A stretch of 52,550 nucleotides of DNA from JANMDU01 sp043777675 (GCA_043777675.1 JAYWHR010000027.1:1-52550); one strand, 5' to 3'. Positions 16,589 to 24,843 are shown, counted from the first letter of the stretch. Notes: a model not told the origin generated them from the sequence alone. Program-made: numbers and translations.

Positions 16589-17524
16589 TTAAAACGGCAC
16601 AACATCAGTGGGGTATTTCCAAAAGTCGCGCAGCAAATAACTCACAGGCAAGTTCAGTGCCATGTTAGCCGGCGCGATCGGCTGTGCAAACCATTTGTCG
16701 TAGATGGCATAGATTTCCCGCGAACGAATCAAGCGCTTCATCTCCTCGTCGACCATCTTTTTAAATTCGGGATCATTCTTGGGCAACATGATCGCCAGCG
16801 GCTCAGTGGTGAGGAATTTGCCAACCACCGTAAGCGCTTTGGGATTGGGGCGATTAGCGGCTAAACCGTAGAGCAACACATCGTCCATCACGAAAGCATC
16901 GGCCTCGCCTTTTTCGACCATCTCCACGGCTTTGGCGTGATCAGGTGCCTCTAGAACCTTCAGATTCAGCATGCGCTCTTTGTTAGCAGATTCCACCGCC
17001 TTCAAGGGTGTGGTTCCTTTGGTAGACACCACAATTTTTCCTTGAAGGTCTTCCAGGCGCTCTGCGTTGCTGCCGGCCTTGACCAACATGCGCGCACCCG
17101 TGATGAAATGCGGTACGGTGAATGCGACTTTCTCACGCCGCTCTTTGTTGTTGGTGGTTGAACCACATTCCATATCGGCCTTGCCTTCAGCGATCACAGG
17201 AATTCGGTTCGCTGGGGTGACCATCATGAGCTCTACACCGCCCTCGGCTTTCAACCCCATTTTTACGCGCACCGCTTGCGCGAGCCGCATGCACAAATCT
17301 AGGGCGTACCCCACTGGTTTTTTGTTGGCATCCAAATAGGAAAAGGGAACCGAGGATTCGCGATGCGCAAGCACGATGTTGCCGCCACTTTTGATGCGAT
17401 CCAAAACAAGGCTGCTGGGTAACCCGGACGCGGGTGTTTTTAAGCTATTTTGGCCAATAGCCGGCATAGATGCTGCGCTAGTAGCTATTAAAATAATAGC
17501 AAAATAATGATACTTCTTATTCAT
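16589..17524 (-). CDS. GltI-like amino acid binding protein (paralogue)
   Basis: A second SBP_bac_3 protein of 311 residues and similar design to GltI: IKSGGNIVLAHRESSVPFSY, ADMECGSTTNNKERREKVAF, STKGTTPLKAV and KWFAQPIAPANMALN. It has no transporter of its own and could feed GltJKL with a different affinity or ligand. It lies 36 nt downstream of aspA on the same strand, so it is probably in the aspA transcript. The signal peptide core (A-I-I-L-I-A-T-S-A-A-S-M-P-A) is encoded by repeat copy R6. Confidence 0.88.
   Translation of the reverse strand: MNKKYHYFAIILIATSAASMPAIGQNSLKTPASGLPSSLVLDRIKSGGNIVLAHRESSVPFSYLDANKKPVGYALDLCMRLAQAVRVKMGLKAEGGVELMMVTPANRIPVIAEGKADMECGSTTNNKERREKVAFTVPHFITGARMLVKAGSNAERLEDLQGKIVVSTKGTTPLKAVESANKERMLNLKVLEAPDHAKAVEMVEKGEADAFVMDDVLLYGLAANRPNPKALTVVGKFLTTEPLAIMLPKNDPEFKKMVDEEMKRLIRSREIYAIYDKWFAQPIAPANMALNLPVSYLLRDFWKYPTDVVPF
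17460..17501 (-). repeat. 42-nt dispersed repeat, copy R6 (inside the GltI-like gene)
   Basis: A near-consensus copy: TGCTAT, TATTTTAA, TAGC, 24 nt ending GCCGGC, followed by TATTGGCC. It forms residues from about 8 on of the signal peptide. Because it is so well preserved, either its insertion is recent or the encoded peptide is fully functional. Confidence 0.88.
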
Positions 17525-17559
17525 GGATGTCTCCCAGCAATGTCTTTGTTGCGGAGGCT

Positions 17560-19014
17560 TTAGGCCGCCGAGCCGAGTGGCCGGGTGAGCTTGTCGGGTA
17601 CAAGCAGGGCTTCCATCTGCGCCTTGGTTAGGATGCCTAAGGATTCGGCCACTTCGTCAATCGGCTGGCCTGTGGCAATGGCGGTTTTGGCGATCAAGGC
17701 GGCTTTTTCATAGCCAATGATCGGATTGAGCGCGGTAACGAGGGTGACGGATTCGCGCACACGTTTGGCGAGTAACTCGCGATTGGGCTCAATACCGGCC
17801 ACGCAATTGGCTTGCAAGGTCAGGCAGGCTTGTGAAAGGTGCGAGATGCTTTTGAACAAGCTCCAGCCCATGATCGGCTCAAAGGCGTTGAGTTGCAATT
17901 GGCCCGCTTCGGAGGCCATAGTGATCGTCATGTCGTTGCCAATCACTTCAAAGGCCACTTGGTTCATCACCTCAGGAATCACTGGATTGACCTTGCCCGG
18001 CATGATGGAGCTGCCGGCTTGGCGAGCGGGCAATCTGATATCGCCAAAGCCGGCTTGCGGGCCGCTAGACAGCAGTCGCAGATCGTTGCAGATTTTGCTG
18101 AGTTTGCAGGCGATGCGCTTGAGTACACCCGAGAGCTGCACAAATGCGCCGGTATCTTGCGTGGCTTCTACGAGATTAAAAGCTTTCTTGACAGGGATTT
18201 TGCTTTCCTCTGCAAGATAAGCGCAAGCCATATCGGCATAGCCCGCTGGTGCGTTGATGCCCGTGCCAATCGCTGTGGCGCCGAGGTTGATTTCTTCGAT
18301 CAGGGCTCTGGCCTCGCGCAAGCGCATCAGGTCTTCTTCAAGCATGACGGCGTAGGTGGAGAATTCCTGGCCCAAGGTCATGGGCACAGCATCTTGGAGC
18401 TGCGTGCGGCCAATTTTGAGGATGTCTTTGAACTCATCGGCCTTGGCCGCAAAGCCGATGCGCAGAATATCCATCGAGCCGAGCAAGCGGTCAATGCCCG
18501 CCCACAGCGCAATGCGCACCGCCGTGGGATACACATCATTCGTGCTTTGCGAGGCGTTCACATGATCATTGGGGTGCAGCACGTCGTAGCGGCCTTTTTC
18601 AAACCCGAGTTTTTCCAAAGCAATATTGGCGATCACCTCGTTGGCATTCATATTCGTCGATGTGCCCGCGCCGCCTTGAATCACATCCACCACGAATTGC
18701 TCTTTGAAATGCCCGGCAATCAATTCATTGCAAGCCAAAATGATGGCTGCTGTGCGCTTGCGATCCAATGCACCGAGATCAGCATTCGCTCGAGCGGCGG
18801 CTTTTTTCACGAGGCCAAATGCGCGAATCAAATCCGGCATGGCCGAGATCGGCGTGCCTGAAATCGGGAAATTTTCCAACGCACGTGCCGTGTGTACGCC
18901 CCAATAGGCCTGCGCAGGAATTTGCTTTTCGCCCAAAAAATCATGCTCACTGCGGGTGAGCGCAAGTTTGGCCGCTTCTTGAGCAGCTTGCATGGCGGTG
19001 GTTGCGGTATACAT
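17560..19014 (-). CDS. aspA: Aspartate ammonia-lyase AspA
   Basis: A cytoplasmic lyase that converts L-aspartate to fumarate and ammonia. The 484-residue protein has SEHDFLGEKQIPAQAYWGVHT near residues 22-42, GGAGTSTNMNANEV at 114-127 and the superfamily signature GSSIMPGKVNP at 334-344, the flexible loop with the catalytic serine. The residues around these motifs fit aspartase rather than fumarase C. Its position ahead of two acidic amino acid binding proteins and gltJKL supports aspartate use as carbon and nitrogen source. A 12-bp inverted repeat lies upstream. Confidence 0.93.
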   Translation of the reverse strand: MYTATTAMQAAQEAAKLALTRSEHDFLGEKQIPAQAYWGVHTARALENFPISGTPISAMPDLIRAFGLVKKAAARANADLGALDRKRTAAIILACNELIAGHFKEQFVVDVIQGGAGTSTNMNANEVIANIALEKLGFEKGRYDVLHPNDHVNASQSTNDVYPTAVRIALWAGIDRLLGSMDILRIGFAAKADEFKDILKIGRTQLQDAVPMTLGQEFSTYAVMLEEDLMRLREARALIEEINLGATAIGTGINAPAGYADMACAYLAEESKIPVKKAFNLVEATQDTGAFVQLSGVLKRIACKLSKICNDLRLLSSGPQAGFGDIRLPARQAGSSIMPGKVNPVIPEVMNQVAFEVIGNDMTITMASEAGQLQLNAFEPIMGWSLFKSISHLSQACLTLQANCVAGIEPNRELLAKRVRESVTLVTALNPIIGYEKAALIAKTAIATGQPIDEVAESLGILTKAQMEALLVPDKLTRPLGSAA

Positions 19015-19111
19015 AGTGTTCGCTTCAATCTTGGCCGATCCGACAGGATGGCATGAAGCGAACTGTAAAAAAAACCGGCTTAAAAAGCCAATGCTGTTTG
19101 CGAGTCTTTCA

Positions 19112-19153
19112 ATGCATTTAATTTATAGATAGGTAAGTATGAATTAAATGCAT
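19112..19153. repeat. 12-bp perfect inverted repeat upstream of aspA
   Basis: ATGCATTTAATT at 19112-19123 is repeated inverted at 19142-19153 with an 18-nt spacer. It lies between the 3' end of the LysR gene and the start of aspA, about 100 nt upstream of the latter. It could be a dimer-binding operator, or a terminator for the LysR transcript; no T run follows on the minus strand, so the operator reading is preferred. Confidence 0.6.
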
Positions 19154-19175
19154 GGATTAATCCTAGTAAATACCC

Positions 19176-20162
19176 TCAAGATTTGTTCTTTGCTGCCGTA
19201 CCCAAGCTTGGCTTATTGGTATCGACCAGATACTCCCAAAGCACTTGCGCTGTGCGCTTCATCTGGCGGTGACTTTCACTCTTGCTTTCTTTGCTCTCTC
19301 GCAGGCTAGGCTTCTCGCGATACGCCCGGATTTCCATCGTCATTTGCATTTCACTGCCTAGCGCGTCAGCTGCAACTAAGCGCTTGGCGCGCAATTCTTT
19401 TTTCACCGCGCTGTGCGGCAAGAAAGCGATCCCATGGCCTTCCAATGCCATGGCTTTCAAGCCTTCGGCCATATCTGTTTCATACACGCGATCCAGATGC
19501 ACGGGCAACGGTGCAGTTTTGAGAATCACATCAACCACACGCCCTAGATAGGCGCCGGGCGCGTATCCCAAATACGGCAGTGGCGTGGCGGCGCGGCCAG
19601 GCAAACTAAAAATCGGTTGGCCTTGGCTATCGGCTTGAGAAAATGGCGCAATCACCTCGGTGCCCAAGCTCACAAATTCATAGCGATCAGGATCGAGCTG
19701 AAGAGGCTGAGAAGCATGATGATAAGCAATCAGCAAATCGCAACTGGCTTCCACCAAACGCATCGCTGCATCATGCACATTGAGCGCGATCAAGCGGCTT
19801 TTCATGGGGCCAAAGCGTGTGCGCAGGCTGGTCAGCCAAGTGGGGAAGAAGGTAAAAGCCAGTGTGTGCGGAACAGCAAACTCAATCACATCATGGCCAG
19901 CCGACGAATGCGCGCGCAGCATGGCGCGGGTTGACTGGAGACCCTGAAGTGTTTCAAGCGCTTGGGAATACAGCGTCTCGCCAGCAGGCGTGAGCCGCGT
20001 TGGGTAAGAGCTTCTATCTACCAAATCTGTGCCCGCCCAAGATTCCAGCGATTGAATACGCCGAGAAAAAGCAGGCTGCGTGACATGCCGCAACTGCGCC
20101 GAACGACTAAAACTGCGGGTTTCAGCCAAGCTCACAAAATCTTCAAGCCATTTGGTTTCCAT
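19176..20162 (-). CDS. LysR-family transcriptional regulator (HypT/YjiE-like)
   Basis: A DNA-binding regulator of about 328 residues. The N-terminal winged helix reads METKWLEDFVSLAETRSFSR and then QPAFSRRIQSLE, close in wording to E. coli HypT (ETKWLYDFL, VSQPAFSRRIRALE). The C-terminal half is a LysR effector domain (LEGHGIAFLPHSAV). METKW at 20162 was chosen as the start; ATG at 20183 would add seven residues. It is divergent from a Bug protein gene and upstream of aspA on the same strand, so it may control either. The resemblance to the hypochlorite regulator is by eye. Confidence 0.82.
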   Translation of the reverse strand: METKWLEDFVSLAETRSFSRSAQLRHVTQPAFSRRIQSLESWAGTDLVDRSSYPTRLTPAGETLYSQALETLQGLQSTRAMLRAHSSAGHDVIEFAVPHTLAFTFFPTWLTSLRTRFGPMKSRLIALNVHDAAMRLVEASCDLLIAYHHASQPLQLDPDRYEFVSLGTEVIAPFSQADSQGQPIFSLPGRAATPLPYLGYAPGAYLGRVVDVILKTAPLPVHLDRVYETDMAEGLKAMALEGHGIAFLPHSAVKKELRAKRLVAADALGSEMQMTMEIRAYREKPSLRESKESKSESHRQMKRTAQVLWEYLVDTNKPSLGTAAKNKS

Positions 20163-20285
20163 ACTTTGATTATGGCCAAACATCGACGCTCATAAAATTC
20201 GAGCTTACCCGCTGTGCAATGATCCGACATTCGAGTCAAATCAACGCTTCAGGCTTAGCTTTGCCGGCCCAATTTATCGAAAGAC

Positions 20286-21290
20286 ATGATCGTGGTTCAC
20301 AGAAGACAACTCATCACACTCGCTACGAAATCAATAGCACTTAGCGCAATATCTTTGCCGGCTACCGCCGTATTTAGCCAACAAAAACCGATCCGCCTGA
20401 TCGTGCCCTACGCAGCTGGAGGCCCGATTGACGTAACCGCTCGCCTCATCGCCGAACAAGTCAAAGGCAGCCTCGGCACCATCATCATCGACAACAAGCC
20501 CGGCGCGGGCGGCAACATCGGCGCGGATCTTGTGGCCAAAGCCGCGCCCGATGGATTCACGATTGGTATCGCAGCGCTGGCGACGCATGCGATCAACCCG
20601 TGGCTCTACGCCAAGATGCCATACGACGCCGCAAAAGATTTCGCGCCCATCACGCAAATGCTGCGCGTGCCCAATGTGCTCGTGATGAATGCCGATACCG
20701 CTAAGCGCCTCAATATCAACACGCTTCAAGATTTTGTGGCATATGCCAAAGCCAACCCCGCCAAGCTCAATTTCGCCTCGGGCGGCAATGGCTCGGGCGG
20801 CCATTTGGCGGGCGAAATGTTCAAGCAGCGCGCAGGCGTGTTTGCCGTTCACATCCCGTATGGCGGCGGCAACCCCGCTCAGCTGGCGCTGCTCTCTGGC
20901 CAGGTTGATTTCAACTTTGACAACCTCGCCACCGCCGCGCCCAATATTCGCAGCGGAAAGCTCAAAGCTTTGGCCGTGACCACGCTCAAGCGATCAAGTG
21001 CCATGCCCGATGTGCCCGCACTCGCTGAGGCCCTGCCCAATCTTTTCAGCGGCTTCGCAGTCGATACATGGTGGGGCTTGGTCGCCCCCGCAGGCACGCC
21101 AGCAGACATCGTGAGCAAGTTCAACACCGCGTTCACCGCCGCCCTCAAATCCCCAGAAACCCAAACCCGCTACGCCGCCCTCATGGCCGAGCCTTCTCCT
21201 TCCAGCCCCCAAGAATTCGCAGCGTTTATGCAGGCTGAGCGGGCGAAGTATGAGAAGCCGGTGAAGGCGAGTGGAGCACGGGTAGATTGA
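20286..21290 (+). CDS. Bug/TctC-family periplasmic binding protein
   Basis: A tripartite tricarboxylate transporter receptor of about 334 residues. The mature protein begins KPIRLIVPYAAGGPIDVTAR and has the family's IIDNKPGAGGNIGADLVAKA and the loop FASGGNGSGGHLAGEMF. Burkholderiales carry many such receptors without TctAB membrane partners, and none is present here. The signal peptide (A-T-K-S-I-A-L-S-A-I-S-L-P-A) is encoded by repeat copy R7. It is divergent from the HypT-like regulator, which may control it. The ligand is unknown, most likely a carboxylic acid. Confidence 0.9.
   Translation: MIVVHRRQLITLATKSIALSAISLPATAVFSQQKPIRLIVPYAAGGPIDVTARLIAEQVKGSLGTIIIDNKPGAGGNIGADLVAKAAPDGFTIGIAALATHAINPWLYAKMPYDAAKDFAPITQMLRVPNVLVMNADTAKRLNINTLQDFVAYAKANPAKLNFASGGNGSGGHLAGEMFKQRAGVFAVHIPYGGGNPAQLALLSGQVDFNFDNLATAAPNIRSGKLKALAVTTLKRSSAMPDVPALAEALPNLFSGFAVDTWWGLVAPAGTPADIVSKFNTAFTAALKSPETQTRYAALMAEPSPSSPQEFAAFMQAERAKYEKPVKASGARVD
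20322..20363 (+). repeat. 42-nt dispersed repeat, copy R7 (inside a Bug gene)
   Basis: The 5' hexamer is CGCTAC, then GAAATCAA, TAGC and 24 nt ending GCCGGC. The TAGC-to-GCCGGC half is well kept while the first hairpin stem is weakened. Confidence 0.8.
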
Positions 21291-21342
21291 ATTCACACTT
21301 CACCATAAAACCATAAAAACAGCAATCTGCTAAACTGATAGT

Positions 21343-21627
21343 ATGTCAGCACTAGCCCGCACCACACTCGATTTGCCTGCGCCTCTGATGCGGGAGATTA
21401 AGTCTCGTGCGGCGCTCTCAGGCGTGAGCATGAAAGATTTTTTGGCGCAGCTTTTGCAAAATGCTTTGCAAGAGTCTCCGCCCAATAAGCCTGCTCGGGG
21501 CAAGGCTGATGCTGGGCCAGATTGGATGGCGCATGTGGGCGCTCTCCAAGGCAGTGGCGCTTTGGCCGGCGATCCGGTGGCGATCCAACGCAAAATGCGC
21601 AGCGAATGGCAGCGCAAATCCTCGTGA
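21343..21627 (+). CDS. Putative antitoxin of a VapBC-type module
   Basis: A 94-residue protein. The N-terminal part (ARTTLDLPAPLMREIKSRAA) looks like a ribbon-helix-helix DNA-binding domain, and the C-terminal part, rich in charged residues, would be the toxin-wrapping tail. It overlaps the downstream PIN-domain gene by 4 nt (GTGA), the usual antitoxin-first layout. Antitoxins of this kind repress their own promoter and neutralise the toxin. The subfamily was not recognised. Confidence 0.75.
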   Translation: MSALARTTLDLPAPLMREIKSRAALSGVSMKDFLAQLLQNALQESPPNKPARGKADAGPDWMAHVGALQGSGALAGDPVAIQRKMRSEWQRKSS

Positions 21628-22019
21628 GTCGAAGCTCAGTGCAAGCGGTTCGTTACTTGCTTGATACCAATGTCGTCATCGGCCTGCTTGGTGGCCAAGC
21701 GGCCAGCGTTGCTTTGGTTAAGGCTGCAAACTGCCAACTTGCCGAAATGGCCGTGAGCCAGATCACGCGATTGGAATTGCTGGGCTTTGCGGGCATCGGC
21801 GCGGATGGTGCGCAAACGATTGAAAGTTTTCTGAGCAGTATCAAGGTGCTGCCGATCAGCGCAGAAGTTGAAGCGCAGGTTATCGCGCTTCGCCAAGGCC
21901 GCAAGATTAAGTTGCCAGATGCCATTGTGGCAGCCACCGCGCTTGCGCATGGGCTTGAGTTGCTGACTTTGGATGTGAGCCTAGCGCGTAGTTTTCAAGT
22001 GCTCACACAGAATGACTGA
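21624..22019 (+). CDS. PIN-domain toxin, VapC-like ribonuclease
   Basis: A 131-residue PIN-domain protein, a Mg2+-dependent RNase that typically cleaves tRNA or rRNA. The acidic residues of the active site are visible: D in YLLDTNVVIGLL, E in TRLELLGF, D in LPDAIVAATA and D in LLTLDVSLAR. GTG 21624 overlaps the antitoxin stop codon. ATG 21606 is an alternative that would add six residues. It forms a two-gene module with the preceding antitoxin. The tail FQVLTQND is typical of FitB/VapC-like toxins. Confidence 0.85.
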   Translation: MSRSSVQAVRYLLDTNVVIGLLGGQAASVALVKAANCQLAEMAVSQITRLELLGFAGIGADGAQTIESFLSSIKVLPISAEVEAQVIALRQGRKIKLPDAIVAATALAHGLELLTLDVSLARSFQVLTQND

Positions 22020-22126
22020 TTTCAAGCCCGCTGAAATCTTAATATTCGGGTAAATACTAGAAAAATTGATCTTTCCAAGGGTTCGGTACTGTTGTCAACA
22101 TGAGGAATATGCACTATATTTCAATC

Positions 22127-22343
22127 ATGCAGGAGAGAGATGTGGCAGTATTTTGCATAAAGCACTGACCGCATCCACCGAAGGCGCAATCTCCCATACA
22201 CGCTCAGGTCACCACCACTGCATCATATTGTTAAAGCCGTCTGGAGAGCCGCCTTGCATCAGCAAGTGCGCACCGAAGGAGCAAATGCGTTGCTGTATTA
22301 GCGAAGCGTGAATCTCTCAGGTACCGAGGACAGGGGGAGCGGC
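22127..22343 (+). ncRNA. Tandem glycine riboswitch
   Basis: Two glycine aptamers stand in a row. Aptamer I (22127-22223) is closed by ATGCAG/CTGCAT and contains GGAGAGA, CCACCGAAGGCGCAA and CTCAGGTCACC. Aptamer II (22236-22343) is closed by GCCG/CGGC and contains CTGGAGAGCC, GCACCGAAGGAGCAAA and AATCTCTCAGGTACC, then GAGGACAGGGGG. These are the conserved cores of the class (GGAGAG, CCGAAGG-GCAA, CUCAGG, GGACAG). The linker is about 12 nt. It lies 87 nt ahead of dadA and presumably switches its expression by glycine level; an on-switch is usual for glycine breakdown genes. The expression platform contains repeat copy R8. Confidence 0.93.
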
Positions 22344-22364
22344 AGTGCGTAGAAGACGTGCGAT

Positions 22365-22406
22365 TGCTATTTATTTAATAGCACTTCGCGCATATTCTAT
22401 GCCGGC
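22365..22406 (+). repeat. 42-nt dispersed repeat, copy R8 (between riboswitch and dadA)
   Basis: The best-preserved copy: TGCTAT, TTATTTAA, TAGC, 24 nt ending GCCGGC. It can fold as two small hairpins, TGCTAT/ATAGCA with a 7-nt loop and GCATA/TATGC with a 3-nt loop. It occupies half of the space between the glycine riboswitch and the dadA start codon. Confidence 0.92.
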
Positions 22407-22430
22407 TAACTCCTTAAAAGGCTTAAAAAA

Positions 22431-23717
22431 ATGAAAGTTCTCGTTCTGGGCAGTGGCTTGCTGGGTGTCAGCTCCGCTTATTACCTTTCTCAACTCGGCC
22501 ACGATGTCACTGTGGTAGATCGTCAAGCTAATCCGGCGGCTGAGACCAGCTTTGCCAATGGTGGCCAAATCTCTGTGAGCCATGCTGAGCCGTGGGCGAA
22601 CCCAAGTGCGCCGCTGAAAGTGCTTCAATGGCTGGGCAAGGAAGATGCGCCGCTGCTCTTTCGCATCCGGGCGGATATGCGCCAGTGGATGTGGGGCTTG
22701 CAATTCATGCGCGAATGCACACCCGCTCGCACGCGGCACAACATTGAGCAGATCGTGCGCCTAGGCACGTATAGCCGCGACATGCTGCAAGAGCTGCGCC
22801 GCAGCACCGGCCTGCATTACGACCAGCGCACGCAAGGCATTTTGCATTTCTACACTTCGCAAAAAGAGTTTGAAGCCGCAGAGGGGCCCGCTGCGCAAAT
22901 GCGCGAGCTGGGTTGCGACAGGCGCGTGGTGAGCGCAGATGAAGCTGTGAAGCTAGAGCCCGCGTTAAAACATATCCGCCCGCAACTCGCTGGCGCGACC
23001 TACACCGCCGAAGACGAATCGGGCGATGCGAATCAGTTTGCGCGGGAGCTGGTGAAGCTGTGCGAAGCGGCAGGTGTGAAATTCCTGATGAGCCACACGA
23101 TCACTGCACTGCGCGCTACCGGGTCAGGTGCTGGCGGGCAGATTGATCATGTGGAGGCCACGGATGGCGAAGGCCGTTTTCAAAAGCTCAGCGCAGACAG
23201 CTATGTGCTCGCCATGGGAAGTTTGAGCCCGCTCTACGCCGCACCCCTAGGCATCAATTTGCCGATCTATCCGGCTAAAGGTTACTCCGTGACGATGCCC
23301 GTGAAAGACGCGAACATGGCGCACCAGGTGAGCTTAACGGATGATGAATACAAACTCGTGTTCTCTCGCCTCACGCCGCAAGCGGGAGACCCACGCGGAG
23401 ATCGCCTGCGCATCGCCGGCACAGCCGAATTCAATGGCTACGACCGTGATTTAAACCGTGTGCGCTGTGAGGCCATCGTGCGCCGCGTCGAGCAACTTTT
23501 CCCCGGCGCGGGTGATGCGAGCCAAGCCAGCTACTGGACGGGCCTGCGCCCTGCTACGCCAAGCAATGTGCCGATCATTGGCAAAAGCAAATTCCCCAAT
23601 CTCTACTTCAACACCGGCCACGGCACGCTGGGCTGGACGCATGCCTGCGGCTCTGGCAAAAGCATCGCGCGCATTGTGAGTGGCCTCGCGCCTGAAGTGG
23701 ATTTTGCGTTTACGTGA
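22431..23717 (+). CDS. dadA: D-amino acid dehydrogenase (DadA family)
   Basis: A membrane-associated FAD enzyme that oxidises D-amino acids (classically D-alanine) to keto acid and ammonia, passing electrons to the respiratory chain. The 428-residue product has the dinucleotide motif GSGLLG at 7-12 and E/D-R in VVDRQ. ETSFANGGQIS near residue 39 and YPAKGYSVT follow, and the C-terminus carries the motif NTGHGTLGWTHACGSGK. It aligns by eye along its length with E. coli DadA (432 aa). The glycine riboswitch upstream suggests that this copy may serve glycine or a related amino acid. A Bug-type receptor follows 86 nt downstream. Confidence 0.92.
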   Translation: MKVLVLGSGLLGVSSAYYLSQLGHDVTVVDRQANPAAETSFANGGQISVSHAEPWANPSAPLKVLQWLGKEDAPLLFRIRADMRQWMWGLQFMRECTPARTRHNIEQIVRLGTYSRDMLQELRRSTGLHYDQRTQGILHFYTSQKEFEAAEGPAAQMRELGCDRRVVSADEAVKLEPALKHIRPQLAGATYTAEDESGDANQFARELVKLCEAAGVKFLMSHTITALRATGSGAGGQIDHVEATDGEGRFQKLSADSYVLAMGSLSPLYAAPLGINLPIYPAKGYSVTMPVKDANMAHQVSLTDDEYKLVFSRLTPQAGDPRGDRLRIAGTAEFNGYDRDLNRVRCEAIVRRVEQLFPGAGDASQASYWTGLRPATPSNVPIIGKSKFPNLYFNTGHGTLGWTHACGSGKSIARIVSGLAPEVDFAFT

Positions 23718-23803
23718 GGACGATTGACCGAAGCACCGACTTGTTTTCAGGCATGAGTGAGTGCAGATTGAGTGAGCCTGTTTTTTTTAACTTGAGGAGA
23801 CAT

Positions 23804-24781
23804 ATGATGAAAAATGGATTGAAATTCTTGATGGCCGGTGTGGCCATGCTTTGCGCTGTCACGCTGGTGCATGCGCAATACCCATCGCGGCAAGTGAATA
23901 TGGTGGTGGCCTTTCCTGCGGGCGGGCCCTCGGATGTGGTCGGTCGTGTGATGGCTAAGGCGATTTCTGAGCACACCAGCCAACCCGTGATTGTGGAAAA
24001 CGTGGTGGGTGTGGGCGGTGCTTTGGGCGTGCTCAAAGTGGCCAATGCGCCAGCAGATGGCCACACGATTTTGGCTGGATCGCCGCTTGAATTGATCTAC
24101 ACGCCGCTAGGCATCGCCGCTGCCAAAAACAAGCCTGAAGACATGCGCATGGCAGCTCTTGTTGGCCGCACTGCGATGGTGATTGCTGTGCGCAAAGATT
24201 TGCCGGTTAACACGATGGCTGAGTTCATCGAATACGCCAAGAAGGCAGACAAGCCACTGGCCTTTGGCAGCACGGGCGTGGGCTCGCTCTATCACCTGAT
24301 GGCGGAAGACGCAGCCAAAATCGGCGGCTTCAAAGCACTGCATGCGCCTTACAACGGCTTGGCGCCTTACCTCAAAGATTTGATGGGCGGCGTGCTCGAT
24401 TGGGCGGTGTTGCCAGCAGCTGGTCCGGTGCCCGGCGCCATTGATGGCGGCCAAATCAAAGCCATTGCTGTGGTGTCTGCTGCGCCGATTGCACGCCTAC
24501 CCAAAGTGCCCTCCATCCGCGAAGCATCAGGCTTTGGCAGCTACGACTACAGCATTTGGATCGGCTTGCAAGTCAGCAAAAATACGCCCGATGCCATTGC
24601 CGCTTCGCTCAACAGTGCTGTCATGGCTTCGCTGGCCAAGCCCGATGTGCGCAAGGCAGTAGAAGCCACCGGCGTGATCATCGCGCCACCGATGAGTTTG
24701 GGACGCTTAGATAGTTTTTATCGCGAAGAAATAGCCAACGGTGCAGCTGTTGCTAAAGCGGTCGGACTGAAAGCTCAATAA
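23804..24781 (+). CDS. Bug/TctC-family periplasmic binding protein
   Basis: A second tripartite tricarboxylate receptor, about 325 residues, with a signal peptide ending at LVHAQ. The mature N-terminus YPSRQVNMVVAFPAGGPSDV and IVENVVGVGGALG are typical. GAGGAGA lies 5 nt before ATG 23804, which fixes the start; the open frame continues upstream to 23714 without a ribosome site. It lies downstream of dadA and upstream of a terminator, so it probably belongs to the glycine-riboswitch transcript and could bind an amino acid-related ligand. No TctA/TctB genes are nearby. Confidence 0.9.
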   Translation: MMKNGLKFLMAGVAMLCAVTLVHAQYPSRQVNMVVAFPAGGPSDVVGRVMAKAISEHTSQPVIVENVVGVGGALGVLKVANAPADGHTILAGSPLELIYTPLGIAAAKNKPEDMRMAALVGRTAMVIAVRKDLPVNTMAEFIEYAKKADKPLAFGSTGVGSLYHLMAEDAAKIGGFKALHAPYNGLAPYLKDLMGGVLDWAVLPAAGPVPGAIDGGQIKAIAVVSAAPIARLPKVPSIREASGFGSYDYSIWIGLQVSKNTPDAIAASLNSAVMASLAKPDVRKAVEATGVIIAPPMSLGRLDSFYREEIANGAAVAKAVGLKAQ

Positions 24782-24792
24782 GCGGATCTCTT

Positions 24793-24843
24793 TTTAGGCA
24801 TCCTTGCTCACGGCAGTGAACGAGGATCCTAAATTTCTTTTTT
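24793..24843 (+). terminator. Probable terminator after dadA-Bug unit
   Basis: TTTAGG pairs with CCTAAA, with inner ATCC/GGAT and CTCAC/GTGAA-side pairing, followed by TTTCTTTTTT. It lies 12 nt after the Bug gene stop codon and would end the riboswitch-controlled transcript. Confidence 0.75.

Noticed and set aside
17839..18861. 340-codon open frame antisense to aspA
   Set aside because: It mirrors the aspA codon pattern and has no recognisable domain.
22066..22311. 81-codon open frame upstream of dadA
   Set aside because: It lies in the tandem glycine riboswitch and the conserved bases are those of the RNA, not of a protein.
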